Shown here: positions 57,401 to 62,697 of the stretch, piece by piece | How the letters are laid out: every line of letters begins with the position of its first letter | Numbering within the stretch: position 1 is the stretch's first letter | Assembly (NCBI GenBank): GCA_958296295.1 | Contig: OY282460.1 | Location: forward strand, 2,108,001 to 2,172,000 | From: an uncultured Pseudomonadales bacterium | GTDB lineage: Bacteria; Pseudomonadota; Gammaproteobacteria; Pseudomonadales; Azotimanducaceae | DNA length: 64,000 bases | Direction of reading: 5' to 3' | Program-made: the position numbers and the translations under genes | The notes under the pieces: generated by a model | Database searches by the model: none | The model's input: only the letters and a program-made list of their open reading frames with translations | Told to the model about the DNA's origin: nothing

Positions 57401-58542
57401 GCCAAGGCGTTCTCTCCGATGCTGATGCCGTTGTCGTCGCGGTCGCCGCTCATCACCTTGTAACGGAACACCAGCAGGGCGGTGCCGCTGCCTCTGTCGT
57501 ATGTGGCATTTTGGTTGGCGGCGCCGATGCGCAACGCCAAGGTGGGGTTGCCGGTCACGATGACGTCCTCGTCGAACGTCGCGGTCACTTCAATGGTCGC
57601 CCCCGTAATGTAGGTCGTGGCGGCCGATGTCACCCGCACGCCGCCTGGCACCACGGCGGGGGCGGCCACGTCCATGCCGCCGTCCACTTGGTGGTCGGCG
57701 TCCTGGGCAAGGCCGGTGAAGTCGCGCAGCGCAACGTTTCCAGCCAAGTCGGTGATGACCCCGCCTGTCAAGGATGTCGGGCCGGGCCCGATGTTGATGC
57801 CGTCGCGGTCTCGATCACCGGCCCGCACGATGTAGCGGTACGTCAGCACGTCGGTGCCGGAGCCAGCGTGGAAAGCGGCCCTGCGGATGTTCGTGCCTAC
57901 TTGCAGCAACAGCTCCGCCTGGGAGTCGACCTCCGTGACGTTCACGACTTCGTCGAACGTGAGTGCGACTTCAATGGCTTCACCGGCGCCGTAGGTTTGG
58001 GGGGTGTTCGGAGTCGACGTGATTCGGACTTGGTCGATGCGCGGGTTCAGACCATCCACCACGCGATCGGCGAAAGGCCCTTGGGCGGGGTGGTCGCGAC
58101 CGGCCACCGTTCCCCCGGCCGACAAGATTGCGCCGCCCACCAGAGCCCGCACTAGCGGGCCGATGCTGATGCCGTCGTCATCCTCATCGCCGCGTACCAC
58201 GGTGTAGCAGAAATCCAAGTTCCGCGATCCGCTGCCACCGCAATACTCCGCCCGGCGGTCGTTGGCGCCAATGGAGAGGCGGAGTGCCAGCTCGCCCGTC
58301 TGGACGCCGCCAACGTCGCCCTCGAAGACCCAGACGGCTTCGCTGAAATTGACCTGTGCTTCGATTTGTTCGCCGACCCGGAAGCCATCAGAATCGGCCG
58401 GTCTGTTCAGGGTGACTCCCGTCACCATGGGCGTGGTTTGACCCCACGCACCCTGCGCCAACCCCAACACGACGGACAACGCGACCAAGAGCGACGGTCG
58501 CCGAATACGGGCGGGATACCCCCGACGAAAGCCATGGGACAT
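48421..58542 (-). CDS. giant repeat-containing autotransporter-like surface protein (3373 aa)
   Basis: 10,122 bp from the ATG at 58542 with an optimal AAGGAGG ribosome site. Order: signal peptide (LLVALSVVLGLAQGAWGQ, residues about 18-35), 22 Ig-like modules of about 124 residues (36-2765), a BIG2-like domain (VSGHRLIITPVAEGTATITI, about 2770-2850), a short helical linker (AVLTHTLAAMGRSML), and a C-terminal outer-membrane barrel of about 300 residues (opening WAVWGGGDFASFAGE, closing LLLTAEGRF with terminal Phe). Terminal aromatic residue and barrel match type V secretion beta-domains, so the repeats should be displayed on the cell surface. No proteolytic or LPXTG site is seen. Likely an adhesin or surface filament; function is inferred. 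Confidence 0.88.
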   Translation of the reverse strand: MSHGFRRGYPARIRRPSLLVALSVVLGLAQGAWGQTTPMVTGVTLNRPADSDGFRVGEQIEAQVNFSEAVWVFEGDVGGVQTGELALRLSIGANDRRAEYCGGSGSRNLDFCYTVVRGDEDDDGISIGPLVRALVGGAILSAGGTVAGRDHPAQGPFADRVVDGLNPRIDQVRITSTPNTPQTYGAGEAIEVALTFDEVVNVTEVDSQAELLLQVGTNIRRAAFHAGSGTDVLTYRYIVRAGDRDRDGINIGPGPTSLTGGVITDLAGNVALRDFTGLAQDADHQVDGGMDVAAPAVVPGGVRVTSAATTYITGATIEVTATFDEDVIVTGNPTLALRIGAANQNATYDRGSGTALLVFRYKVMSGDRDDNGISIGENALALNGGTIADRTGNNAALSFRAPGRQPGQLVNAVAPVVTRVEFSGTPQIGTTYRAGETVRAEVEFDVDVDVVGTPGLLLSIGTVAARRMTFAGASARTLFFTYTVRPGDQDTTDGIEIAAGSMTLIGGIIRDRIGNDANRTINTAVGPDVSRLVDGGVDSVAPTVEDVSVASNPGMDQPYAIGDRIEIAIRFSEPVNVTGTPTLDISVDGGTVQANYATGHRTDTLTFRYTVMEDDLDTDGISMTANALALNGGTITDGPNPATLAHNAVTVQADHKIEAVRPRPALSIVSSPTGTAYGAGNEIRVRARFDEPVCLGTGTPVMRLVVGFSNRQMRLIEDVRCAQDRSATVFTFEYRVNPGEMDTNGVSVESLSGPFVDLFGNPAEFAGAVIDDDPAHQVDGGRDTEAPTVAAVEVSSPSERNALEISAMGDRIEVLVEFTEVVFVINAPTVGLAIGAQNHDAQYEGGSGTRVLRFSYQVGPHDADDVITVRANSLALPPGGAILDAAGNHADRAFAEETQPAPAGTVDGVTPTVATVAITSGPGTDRTYKRGDVLAVTLTMSEPVCVRHAPSLTLALGIGARTRDARLQTTTNCDDRNRLTRALVFTYAVQDGDRALGGIEIQSGAVRGGTVSDYAGNDADMGGAVLPPQNQHRVDGVAPGAAVAIISDPGEDRTYVAGDEIRVRVTFDETLSASAAQGTRLALTIGDLARQATLVDTRPTQLTFVYRVRQGDQDDDGISVRANALVGGSFTNRTLLPIVDDRRHLVDTELPFVTEVRIVSSPRSGDTYGVQEVIRVDVVFNEEVWATANPRLRIDMDQRKPAAAFVRGSGTRTLRFQYEVQPGDADSDGIAIDAAALIDGTILDSAGNEAARRLQPLPAQPGHKVASGTDDQAPFIVDLRITSTPAVGVIYAPGEVVEVQVVFSEAVNVAEVCSVAGQLTECERPVLQLAVGDVSRSARIDPEDDASDTLTFRYTIVQGDFDADGISIPANALTGGTILDYADGGNVADRAHAALPTNSFQRVDGIPPRTSRALEIVSNPRGSCPGGYGLGDTIKVKVKFDEFVVVSGQPTLRLSIGREDREAIFAEVNREDFSAEFHYVVRAGDRDDDGISIGPDALRGGGIQDLVGNTWSVGRLSGLASDGQHCVHGGSDFLPPVVKSVRFDEPRNPDGYRLYEAIDVDVEFSETVNVVSGTPAVLIAIGSETRRATYLTGSGGAQLNFRYIVQLEDYDRDGISIGPNALVGGEIQDQAGNEAVRAFFGLPQDGTRKVNPSADVDAPVVERVAVTPRADGGDTHGIGDVIEVRVYFDEPVIVGDGARPAVQLSVGANARRAGYANGSGTEVLVFRYTVQPGDWDADGIDIAPDALVGGEIQDESGNDALRRFGGPRPVGHKVDARRPAAESLAIISTPPEGGYALADVIRVRVEFNEPVWVGGDPALTLSIGAASRPASYNGGSGTNRLIFEYEVQAGDYDQDGISIGPNALVGGTIEDRAGNAWGTAERRLDPLANQPRHTVDSGVDAIVPRVTDVHITSTPQRRAYRLGERIEVMAWFTEPVWVTEGAPVVIISIGGALRRAALVGGGGTNRLVFEYIVQPGDLEDRDGISIGRGPASLAGGSIEDDAGNAADRTFDAVPADQHQKVDARRPAADAVTVVSDAEAGDVYGRGEVIELHVRFTEPVWVVADESGPVLRLDVGRQTVDAEYIDGSGTEILQFRYIVRRGDYAPAGISVGADALRGGVIEDSAGNDWPENLRKLRQPRRYPDHKVNSGTDIDPPIVQNDGDGVRIKSDPPRADDTYGLGDVITVEISFTEVVYVTGQPTLALSIGPAVRQALYATGSGNTVLKFEYTVQAGDLDTDGVSVGPGPDSLAGGTIRDEGNNGAIRDFGPLPEDGNHKVDAVPPRVTGPPSIVTSPADGDTYALEEAIVLKLRFDDVVRVVGDLALNVRIGTENRRTELATGTDPRALTFRYTVQEGDFDDDGVSVAANALVGGDVEDVYGNVADRAVPPLEDQAKHKVDGIDPPTVQSVEIMSDPIAPQDTYGMGETIKVDIVFTEVVHVSGQPALALSIGPAVRQAPYSTGSGSDTKTLTFEYTVQAGDLDTDGVSVGPGPESLAGGTIRDVDGNDAIRDFDPLPVNGKHKVDAVPPRVTGPPSIVTSPADGDTYALGENIDVELRFDDVVRMPADDDLALNLRVGAVIRRAELHAGAGTGTLTFRYTVQAGDLDEDGVSVPASGLVAGDVRDVHGNVADRAVPPLEDQAKHKVDGVVPAAAVAIASAPATGDTYAAGENIDVALTFAETLTVAGGDATRLALTIGEDTRHAALLRFDAENNRITFRYTVVYGDFDANGVSIQGDALIGGTIKDLAGNEVERTVTLTDQSGHQVDTSVNRSFTELNLTVGGPPGEILLTDALDYAGLYAAPVTTDANVATARVSGHRLIITPVAEGTATITITATSAAEIVLNFPVRVTASPAEVAVLTHTLAAMGRSMLASAANTIGTRLELGPRQRRLSLIVGGRRFDPQGWSASAQSADPLVVSHRGLQGDRRPPGVGNHAMPAFGNGAAAGIGATTMNFGDSLAGPNGAGIGGERMWRGTSFEMPLLGSSRNASWAVWGGGDFASFAGEPDENSYDGSLAAMYLGMDGRGDGWVAGGAVGQVKADASYEYKDGQVSGKGKLDTSLTTLHPYVGWALTEQAKAWVVVGFGTGEASMTRDGASYVAEPTDLSMRMGLVGASGTLGEPGGFDIALRADAGAVALETGTGPKAVDELAVSVQRARLGFEMSYTADTGPVVGGVRLSGAGGNAGAVTPFVEVAARLDSGDGPSGTGAEVAAGVRYQSSTVNFEAKARTLAMHGAEGYSETGASATLVVEPSGNRGLRLSVSPRWGGASEATDVFFRRDYAAQMARRGGAERADTAYDEWRMNARVGYGMALRGRDGTMTPFAETDVSGPAKRSRMGFSYETQTRSGPVRFGVAGERAEGARGKENRLLLTAEGRF
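50248..58437 (-). repeat. array of 22 Ig-like modules coding region
   Basis: Each module runs through a start near STPxxGDTY, the strand motif VxFxEPVxVxGxPxLxLSIG, AxYxxGSGTxxLxFRYTVQ, a GDxDxDGISIG loop, GGTIxDxAGN and an end HKVDG or HKVDA. The average length is 124 residues (2730 residues in all). The loop is the most constant feature; modules 7, 8 and 17 (from the N-terminus) have a degenerate loop. Modules 18-21 are nearly duplicated at DNA level. The wording resembles SwmB-like Ig domains, though this cannot be verified here. Confidence 0.88.
50600..52085 (-). repeat. recent duplication of a two-module unit (about 740 bp)
   Basis: Long stretches are almost identical at an offset of 735-741 bp, for example around 50608 and 51349 (GCCGTCAACCTTGTGTTTCG) and around 50941 and 51676 (GATGGAAGGCGGGCCGGTCA). 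Modules 20+21 are therefore a copy of 18+19, or the reverse, with two codons of insertion/deletion. The identity is much higher than between other modules of the array. Confidence 0.85.
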
Positions 58543-58881
58543 GGCCAACCTCCTTGTCAGTGCCAATGCCCAGCGTCAATCAAGGCCGGGCAAGTGCGCA
58601 CGGTTCCTTCCGCAACCGCACCCGAATCGGTTCCGCAGTGTAGCACTAAGCCCTTGCAATTTGGCATTTTTTTCTCTGCAAACCCAAGGCGTTTCGCGCC
58701 CCTCAAGACGCTTCGGCCAGGCGGCGAAACGGTGTGCCAACTATTCACGGTGTTAACGCTGCATCGTTTGGAATTAAACACATACAATGTCATGTTAACG
58801 ACCAATGTGAATTAATCCGGCGCGATATAGTGCTGAGATTTTGTTTACCTTGATCTCGGCGCAACCGTGTGGAGCGAGCGG
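58543..58881. promoter_or_regulatory. AT-rich divergent control region between the giant gene and the XRE-type regulator
   Basis: 339 bp, markedly richer in A+T than the surroundings after about 58665. AAGGAGG for the giant gene is at 58549-58555 (minus strand). GTTAACG occurs at 58752-58758 and 58794-58800 and GAATTAA at 58771-58777 and 58809-58815, possible paired operators. GATATAG (58824-58830) is a candidate -10 for the regulator. No promoter is certain; the divergent arrangement suggests local regulation. Confidence 0.45.
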
Positions 58882-59994
58882 ATGGCCACTGTGAAAGAGC
58901 TGGTGTTGCGGTTGGCGGCCGAGCAGCCGGGCCTCGGCAATGACGAAATCGCGGCCCAAGTGCGGCGCCTGCTGCCGGATCGGCGTACATCCGGGCGCAC
59001 CGTCGCGACCATCAAGTCGCAGGCGAAACGGGCCCACGCCCAAGGGCGCACCACGGCGCAGTTGCGCGTTTCGGTGCAGGGCAAACGACTGCGCGCCTTG
59101 CGCCAGGCGCGCGGGTTGACGCGCGCCGAGCTTGCCAGCCGAGCCAAGGTGTCGGTGGCGCGGATTCAGCGCTTGGAGGCGGCGGCGCGGGCCGCCACTA
59201 GCCGTGCCGACCAGACCAAGCTGGCGAAAGCGCTAGCCGTCCACCCGGACGTGTTGACGGGCGCCGCGCGAATGCCGGCGTTGGGCGATGCGCCCGGCGC
59301 CGCCAGAGCGAGCGCCGTTCTTTCGCCCGAGACGCGCCTCGCCTACGATTTGCTGGAGCGTCGCTACCGTTTCACGGACGAAACCGGCCGCGAACGCGGC
59401 GTCGGCCTGAAGGACGTCCTCGCCGTCGCGCCGCTGCTGTTCGCCCTTGTGGCCGAGGCGAGCTTGGCTTGGCGCAAGGCCGAACTCGCCGAGTTGCGGG
59501 AGGCTCTAGGGCGGGCGCAGGACTTCGTTTGGCGCAGCGAGCGGCATCGTTTCGCGCGGGACGTGTCCGCGGCGCTGAAGTGGAGCGCCCACGAGGAAGA
59601 CGCCGCCGAGCGGCGCGACTTGTTTGGCGACCCGCTGCCGGCGTCCCATCGTCACCAGCCGGAGGCGCATTTGGTCAACCCGTTCGCGGACTATCTGCGC
59701 CGCCTCGCCAAGGATGTGGACGAGGACGACGTGCGGATCGTCGGCGGCCACGAATGGCCGTTTCCGGCCTATCGGGTCTGCGAGGACGACTTGCGGCGCA
59801 TCGCCGGCGGCTCCGCGTTGGCCGCCGCGGCGCTGGCGGCCGGCGATGTGCGGCTCGCCGACGTGCCGGAACGCCTGCTGGCGGAGGCGACGATGGACGA
59901 GACCGCCGCCGAGCGGGCGCGCTGGATCGAGGCCCGGGCCTCCGAGAACACGCGCAAGTTGGCCAAACAACGGTTTCCGCTGGGCGACGGTTGA
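58882..59994 (+). CDS. transcriptional regulator with N-terminal winged-helix-like domain and XRE helix-turn-helix
   Basis: 370 residues from the ATG at 58882 (GGAGCGAGCGG upstream). Residues 1-50 form a small helical domain (TVKELVLRLAAEQPGLGNDEIAAQVRRLL ... SGRTVATIKSQAKRAH) of the type seen before restriction or XRE proteins and likely to bind DNA. Residues about 70-125 are a classical XRE HTH (RLRALRQARGLTRAELASRAKVSVARIQRLE). The remaining 240 residues form a helical domain with no family I recognise (WRKAELAELREALGRAQDFVWRSERHRFARDV, a conserved HEWPFPAYRVCEDD). It diverges from the giant surface gene and is a candidate controller of it. Confidence 0.82.
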   Translation: MATVKELVLRLAAEQPGLGNDEIAAQVRRLLPDRRTSGRTVATIKSQAKRAHAQGRTTAQLRVSVQGKRLRALRQARGLTRAELASRAKVSVARIQRLEAAARAATSRADQTKLAKALAVHPDVLTGAARMPALGDAPGAARASAVLSPETRLAYDLLERRYRFTDETGRERGVGLKDVLAVAPLLFALVAEASLAWRKAELAELREALGRAQDFVWRSERHRFARDVSAALKWSAHEEDAAERRDLFGDPLPASHRHQPEAHLVNPFADYLRRLAKDVDEDDVRIVGGHEWPFPAYRVCEDDLRRIAGGSALAAAALAAGDVRLADVPERLLAEATMDETAAERARWIEARASENTRKLAKQRFPLGDG

Positions 59995-60010
59995 CGGCGG
60001 CTAGACGAAC

Positions 60011-60051
60011 GGCTTGCTCCCGGGCAAGTCGCCAACGTGCGATTCAAGGCG
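60011..60051. repeat. decayed copy of the double-hairpin REP element
   Basis: GGCTTGCTCCCGGGCAAG is a short hairpin (stem CTTGC/GCAAG), followed by TCGCCAACGTGC and GATTCAAGGCGC, which align with GCCAACGCGC and CCTTCAGGGCGC of the 24.2-kb array. It lies in the 57-bp convergent gap and abuts the kinase stop codon (60052-60054), as the other copies abut gene ends. Confidence 0.45.
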
Positions 60052-61272
60052 CTAGGCGGCAGGTACCGTGATGTAGGCGGCTCGCTCCCCACGCGCCTGC
60101 TCGACCTGTCGCTCCACCAACGCCAGCAAGCCCGCCGTGCGACCGCCGGCCTCGTGTTCCGGGCGCGCCGCAGTCCAGCCGATGGACGCCAAGGTGCGCA
60201 CGAGCAGGAACATCGGCACCTGCGCCACCACCGCGTCCGAGACCGGCCGCACCCGGCGGTAGCCGCGAACGAGCGCGGCCAGGAAGTCCGCGAATCGTGG
60301 CCGGCCTTGATGGGCGTGCAGGGCCACTGCGAACTCGTAAGCGTGCCAGCCGAAGCCGGCGTCGTCGAAATCGATGACGTGCAGGCGCTCACCGTCGACG
60401 ATCACGTTGCCGGGATGCAAGTCCGCATGAATCAAGCCATAGGTCTGCCGCGTTTTGCCGAGTTTGCGCAAGGCGACAGCCAAGAGCCGGCGCAGCGCGG
60501 TCAGCTCGCGCCGCTGCTTGACGGTGAGGTGCGGCGATTCCCAAAACCGGCCCCAGAACGGTCGTTCGCCCATGAAGCCGTCGGCGTCCAACCGCTGACG
60601 CGCGAAGCCCGGCGGGATTGGCCACGCGCTGGCTTGGTTGTGGATAGCGGCCATGATCTCGCCGAGCGACGAGAAGTGGGCGAGCGCCGCCGCGTGGGCC
60701 GGCTTGGTCGCGGCGGCCGCGGGGATGGCAGTTCGTGCGGGCGGCCGTGTGCCGGCTGCGCGTTGGATTGCGGGAAAAACTTGGACGCTCGCGGCGTTTC
60801 CCCGCGCTCCGGTTTCGGCCGGGTCGCCAGCGGGACGAGGCATGGGGAGTTCGCGTCCGCTTCGTTGCGCGGTCTGCGGTGCTTCGGCGGCCAACGCGGC
60901 GCCGATGGCGTCGCCCAACGTCACCCCGTCCACCCATTCCAATAATCCGGCGTAGCGCCACTCGCCCCCGCCCACGCCCAGCGCGACGGGCGCGTAGCCC
61001 TCGCCGCGGCGCGTTGGCGCGACGACGGGAACATCCACCCCGGCACCGGCGAGCGCGGCCGTCCACCACTGTTCGGACCGCAGCTCCCGCAGCGTGTGGT
61101 AGCCGGGCCGATGCAAGCGCAGCGCATGGCTGCCGCCTTCGGCGTCGCGCACGCGCAGCACGATGTTCTCGGACACGGACACCCGTTCGATGGAGACGAC
61201 GTCGACGGCCCAGGCCCCGATGACGCGCCGCGCCGCCCGCAAGTGCGCCGCGAGTTCGGCGTCAGGCGACAT
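60052..61272 (-). CDS. APH-family small-molecule phosphotransferase (possible hydroxylysine-kinase-like)
   Basis: 406 residues from the ATG at 61272 (MSPDAELAAHL). Aminoglycoside-phosphotransferase/choline-kinase fold: N-lobe SVSENIVLRVRDAEG, catalytic LIHADLHPGNVIV (Asp/Asn near 280-290) and the metal-binding VIDFDDAGFGWHAYE near 298. An Ala/Pro/Arg-rich insertion (about residues 125-200) interrupts the lobes. The gene follows an aminotransferase class III gene by 99 bp in the same direction; this pairing is known for kinase/phospho-lyase couples such as hydroxylysine kinase. Substrate is inferred; homoserine, choline or antibiotic kinases of the same fold cannot be excluded. Confidence 0.85.
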   Translation of the reverse strand: MSPDAELAAHLRAARRVIGAWAVDVVSIERVSVSENIVLRVRDAEGGSHALRLHRPGYHTLRELRSEQWWTAALAGAGVDVPVVAPTRRGEGYAPVALGVGGGEWRYAGLLEWVDGVTLGDAIGAALAAEAPQTAQRSGRELPMPRPAGDPAETGARGNAASVQVFPAIQRAAGTRPPARTAIPAAAATKPAHAAALAHFSSLGEIMAAIHNQASAWPIPPGFARQRLDADGFMGERPFWGRFWESPHLTVKQRRELTALRRLLAVALRKLGKTRQTYGLIHADLHPGNVIVDGERLHVIDFDDAGFGWHAYEFAVALHAHQGRPRFADFLAALVRGYRRVRPVSDAVVAQVPMFLLVRTLASIGWTAARPEHEAGGRTAGLLALVERQVEQARGERAAYITVPAA

Positions 61273-61371
61273 GATCGGGCACGTGTTTTCAGCAGGCGCG
61301 TGGGGCGAGCGCCACGCGAGGGAAACGTAGGTGGCGCATCTCTCTTGCACCTTTGCCTCGCGGGCTTGGGC

Positions 61372-62643
61372 TCAGGTGGCTTGGCGCGCTTCGCCCGCGG
61401 CTTCGGCGAACGCGGTCAGGAACGCCGCGGCGTCTTGCTCCGAGAACACGAGTGGCGGGCGGATCTTCACCACGTTGCCGAAAGCGCCGGCGTTGCCGAG
61501 CAGGAACCCCTTGTCCTTGAGCGCGTTGACGATCCGCCGGGCGCCTTCGCGGTCCGCCCGTGCCGCCTCTTGGGCGTCACGCGCCGTCACCCACTCGACG
61601 CCGAGGAACAAGCCGCGCCCGCGCACTTCGCCCATCGCCTCGCAGTTCTCTCGAATCTCGGCCAGACCGTCGCGCAACATGGTGCCCACCCGCGTTGCGT
61701 TGGCGCATAGCTGCTCGCGTTCGATGACGTCCAGCACGGCGTTGCCGGCCGCCGCCTGCAAGGGGCTCGAGGCGAAGGTGTTGAAGTAGCCGGTGCGGCG
61801 GCGGAAGTTCTCCACCACCGCCCGGCTGCCCGCGGCGGCGCCGATGGGCACACCGCCGCCGAGGGGCTTGCCCATCGCCACGATGTCCGGCTCGATGCCA
61901 GCCACTTCCGAACCCCACCAGTGCCCGGTGCGGCCCAGGCCAGCCTGCACTTCGTCCGCGATGAAAAGGCCGCCGGCGGCCCGCACCATCGCCGCCGCTT
62001 GCGGCAAATAGCCGGCCGGCGCGGTGGGCAGCCCTTCGTTGGCGAAGATGGGGCAGACGACCATGGCGGCCACCGGCACGCCATCGCGCGCGAAGCCGTC
62101 CAGCACTTCGCGCAGCCGCTCCAAGTGCCAAACGGCCGGATCGGCGGGGGCGCCGCGGCGGGCGTCTGGAAACGGCACCGACCGCACCTCGCCGGTCGTG
62201 GCTTGGCAGCGTGCGAGTTTGCGCACCTCGGCACTGTTGCCGTGGTAGGCGGCGTCCGTGCAGACGATGCCCCGGCGCTTCGTGGCCAGCCGCGCCATCA
62301 TGAGCGCGACTTCCACCGCCTCGGTGCCGGTGCAGGTGAACACCACGCTCTCGATGCCGTCGTGGTGCCGTGCGAGGAGGCGCTCGCCGTAGCGCAGGAT
62401 GCCATCGTGCAGGTAGCGGTTGTGAACGTTCAGCATGCCCACCTGTTCGCGCACGGCGGCCACGACATGGGGATGGCAATGGCCGACCACCGGCACGTTG
62501 TTGTACATGTCCATGTAGCGCCGGCGGTTGGCGTCGAAGAGCGCCACACCTTCACCGCGCACGAGGTGCAAGGGCTCGCGGTAGAACAGCGGCGCGCCGG
62601 CGCCGAGCACGCGGTCGCGGCGTTCGGCCAAGCTTTCAGGCAT
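61372..62643 (-). CDS. class III aminotransferase-fold PLP enzyme (phospho-lyase-like)
   Basis: 423 residues from the ATG at 62643. Fold type I PLP enzyme: CTGTEAVEVALMMARL, AYHGNSAEV, FIADEVQAGLGRTG with the PLP-contacting Asp, and the Schiff-base lysine near 258 in VAMGKPLGGGVPIG, plus a YFNTFASSPLQAAAGNAVLD segment. Sequence style (VGHCHPHVVAAVREQ, YMDMYNNVPVVGHCH) is that of the AGXT2L/ethanolamine-phosphate and phosphohydroxylysine phospho-lyase group rather than of ornithine or GABA aminotransferases. With the adjacent kinase it may eliminate phosphate from a phosphorylated amino alcohol. It follows the solute-binding protein by 54 bp. Confidence 0.88.
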   Translation of the reverse strand: MPESLAERRDRVLGAGAPLFYREPLHLVRGEGVALFDANRRRYMDMYNNVPVVGHCHPHVVAAVREQVGMLNVHNRYLHDGILRYGERLLARHHDGIESVVFTCTGTEAVEVALMMARLATKRRGIVCTDAAYHGNSAEVRKLARCQATTGEVRSVPFPDARRGAPADPAVWHLERLREVLDGFARDGVPVAAMVVCPIFANEGLPTAPAGYLPQAAAMVRAAGGLFIADEVQAGLGRTGHWWGSEVAGIEPDIVAMGKPLGGGVPIGAAAGSRAVVENFRRRTGYFNTFASSPLQAAAGNAVLDVIEREQLCANATRVGTMLRDGLAEIRENCEAMGEVRGRGLFLGVEWVTARDAQEAARADREGARRIVNALKDKGFLLGNAGAFGNVVKIRPPLVFSEQDAAAFLTAFAEAAGEARQAT

Positions 62644-62697
62644 GGTCGATGCGACGAACGGCGCGATGTCGCATTGGCTCTCTTGGGGTTCGGCAGG

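Noticed and set aside
50443..58155. Several 500-660-codon plus-strand open frames opposite the giant repeat gene
   Set aside because: They repeat with the period of the Ig modules because they are antisense to them; no starts or domains of their own.
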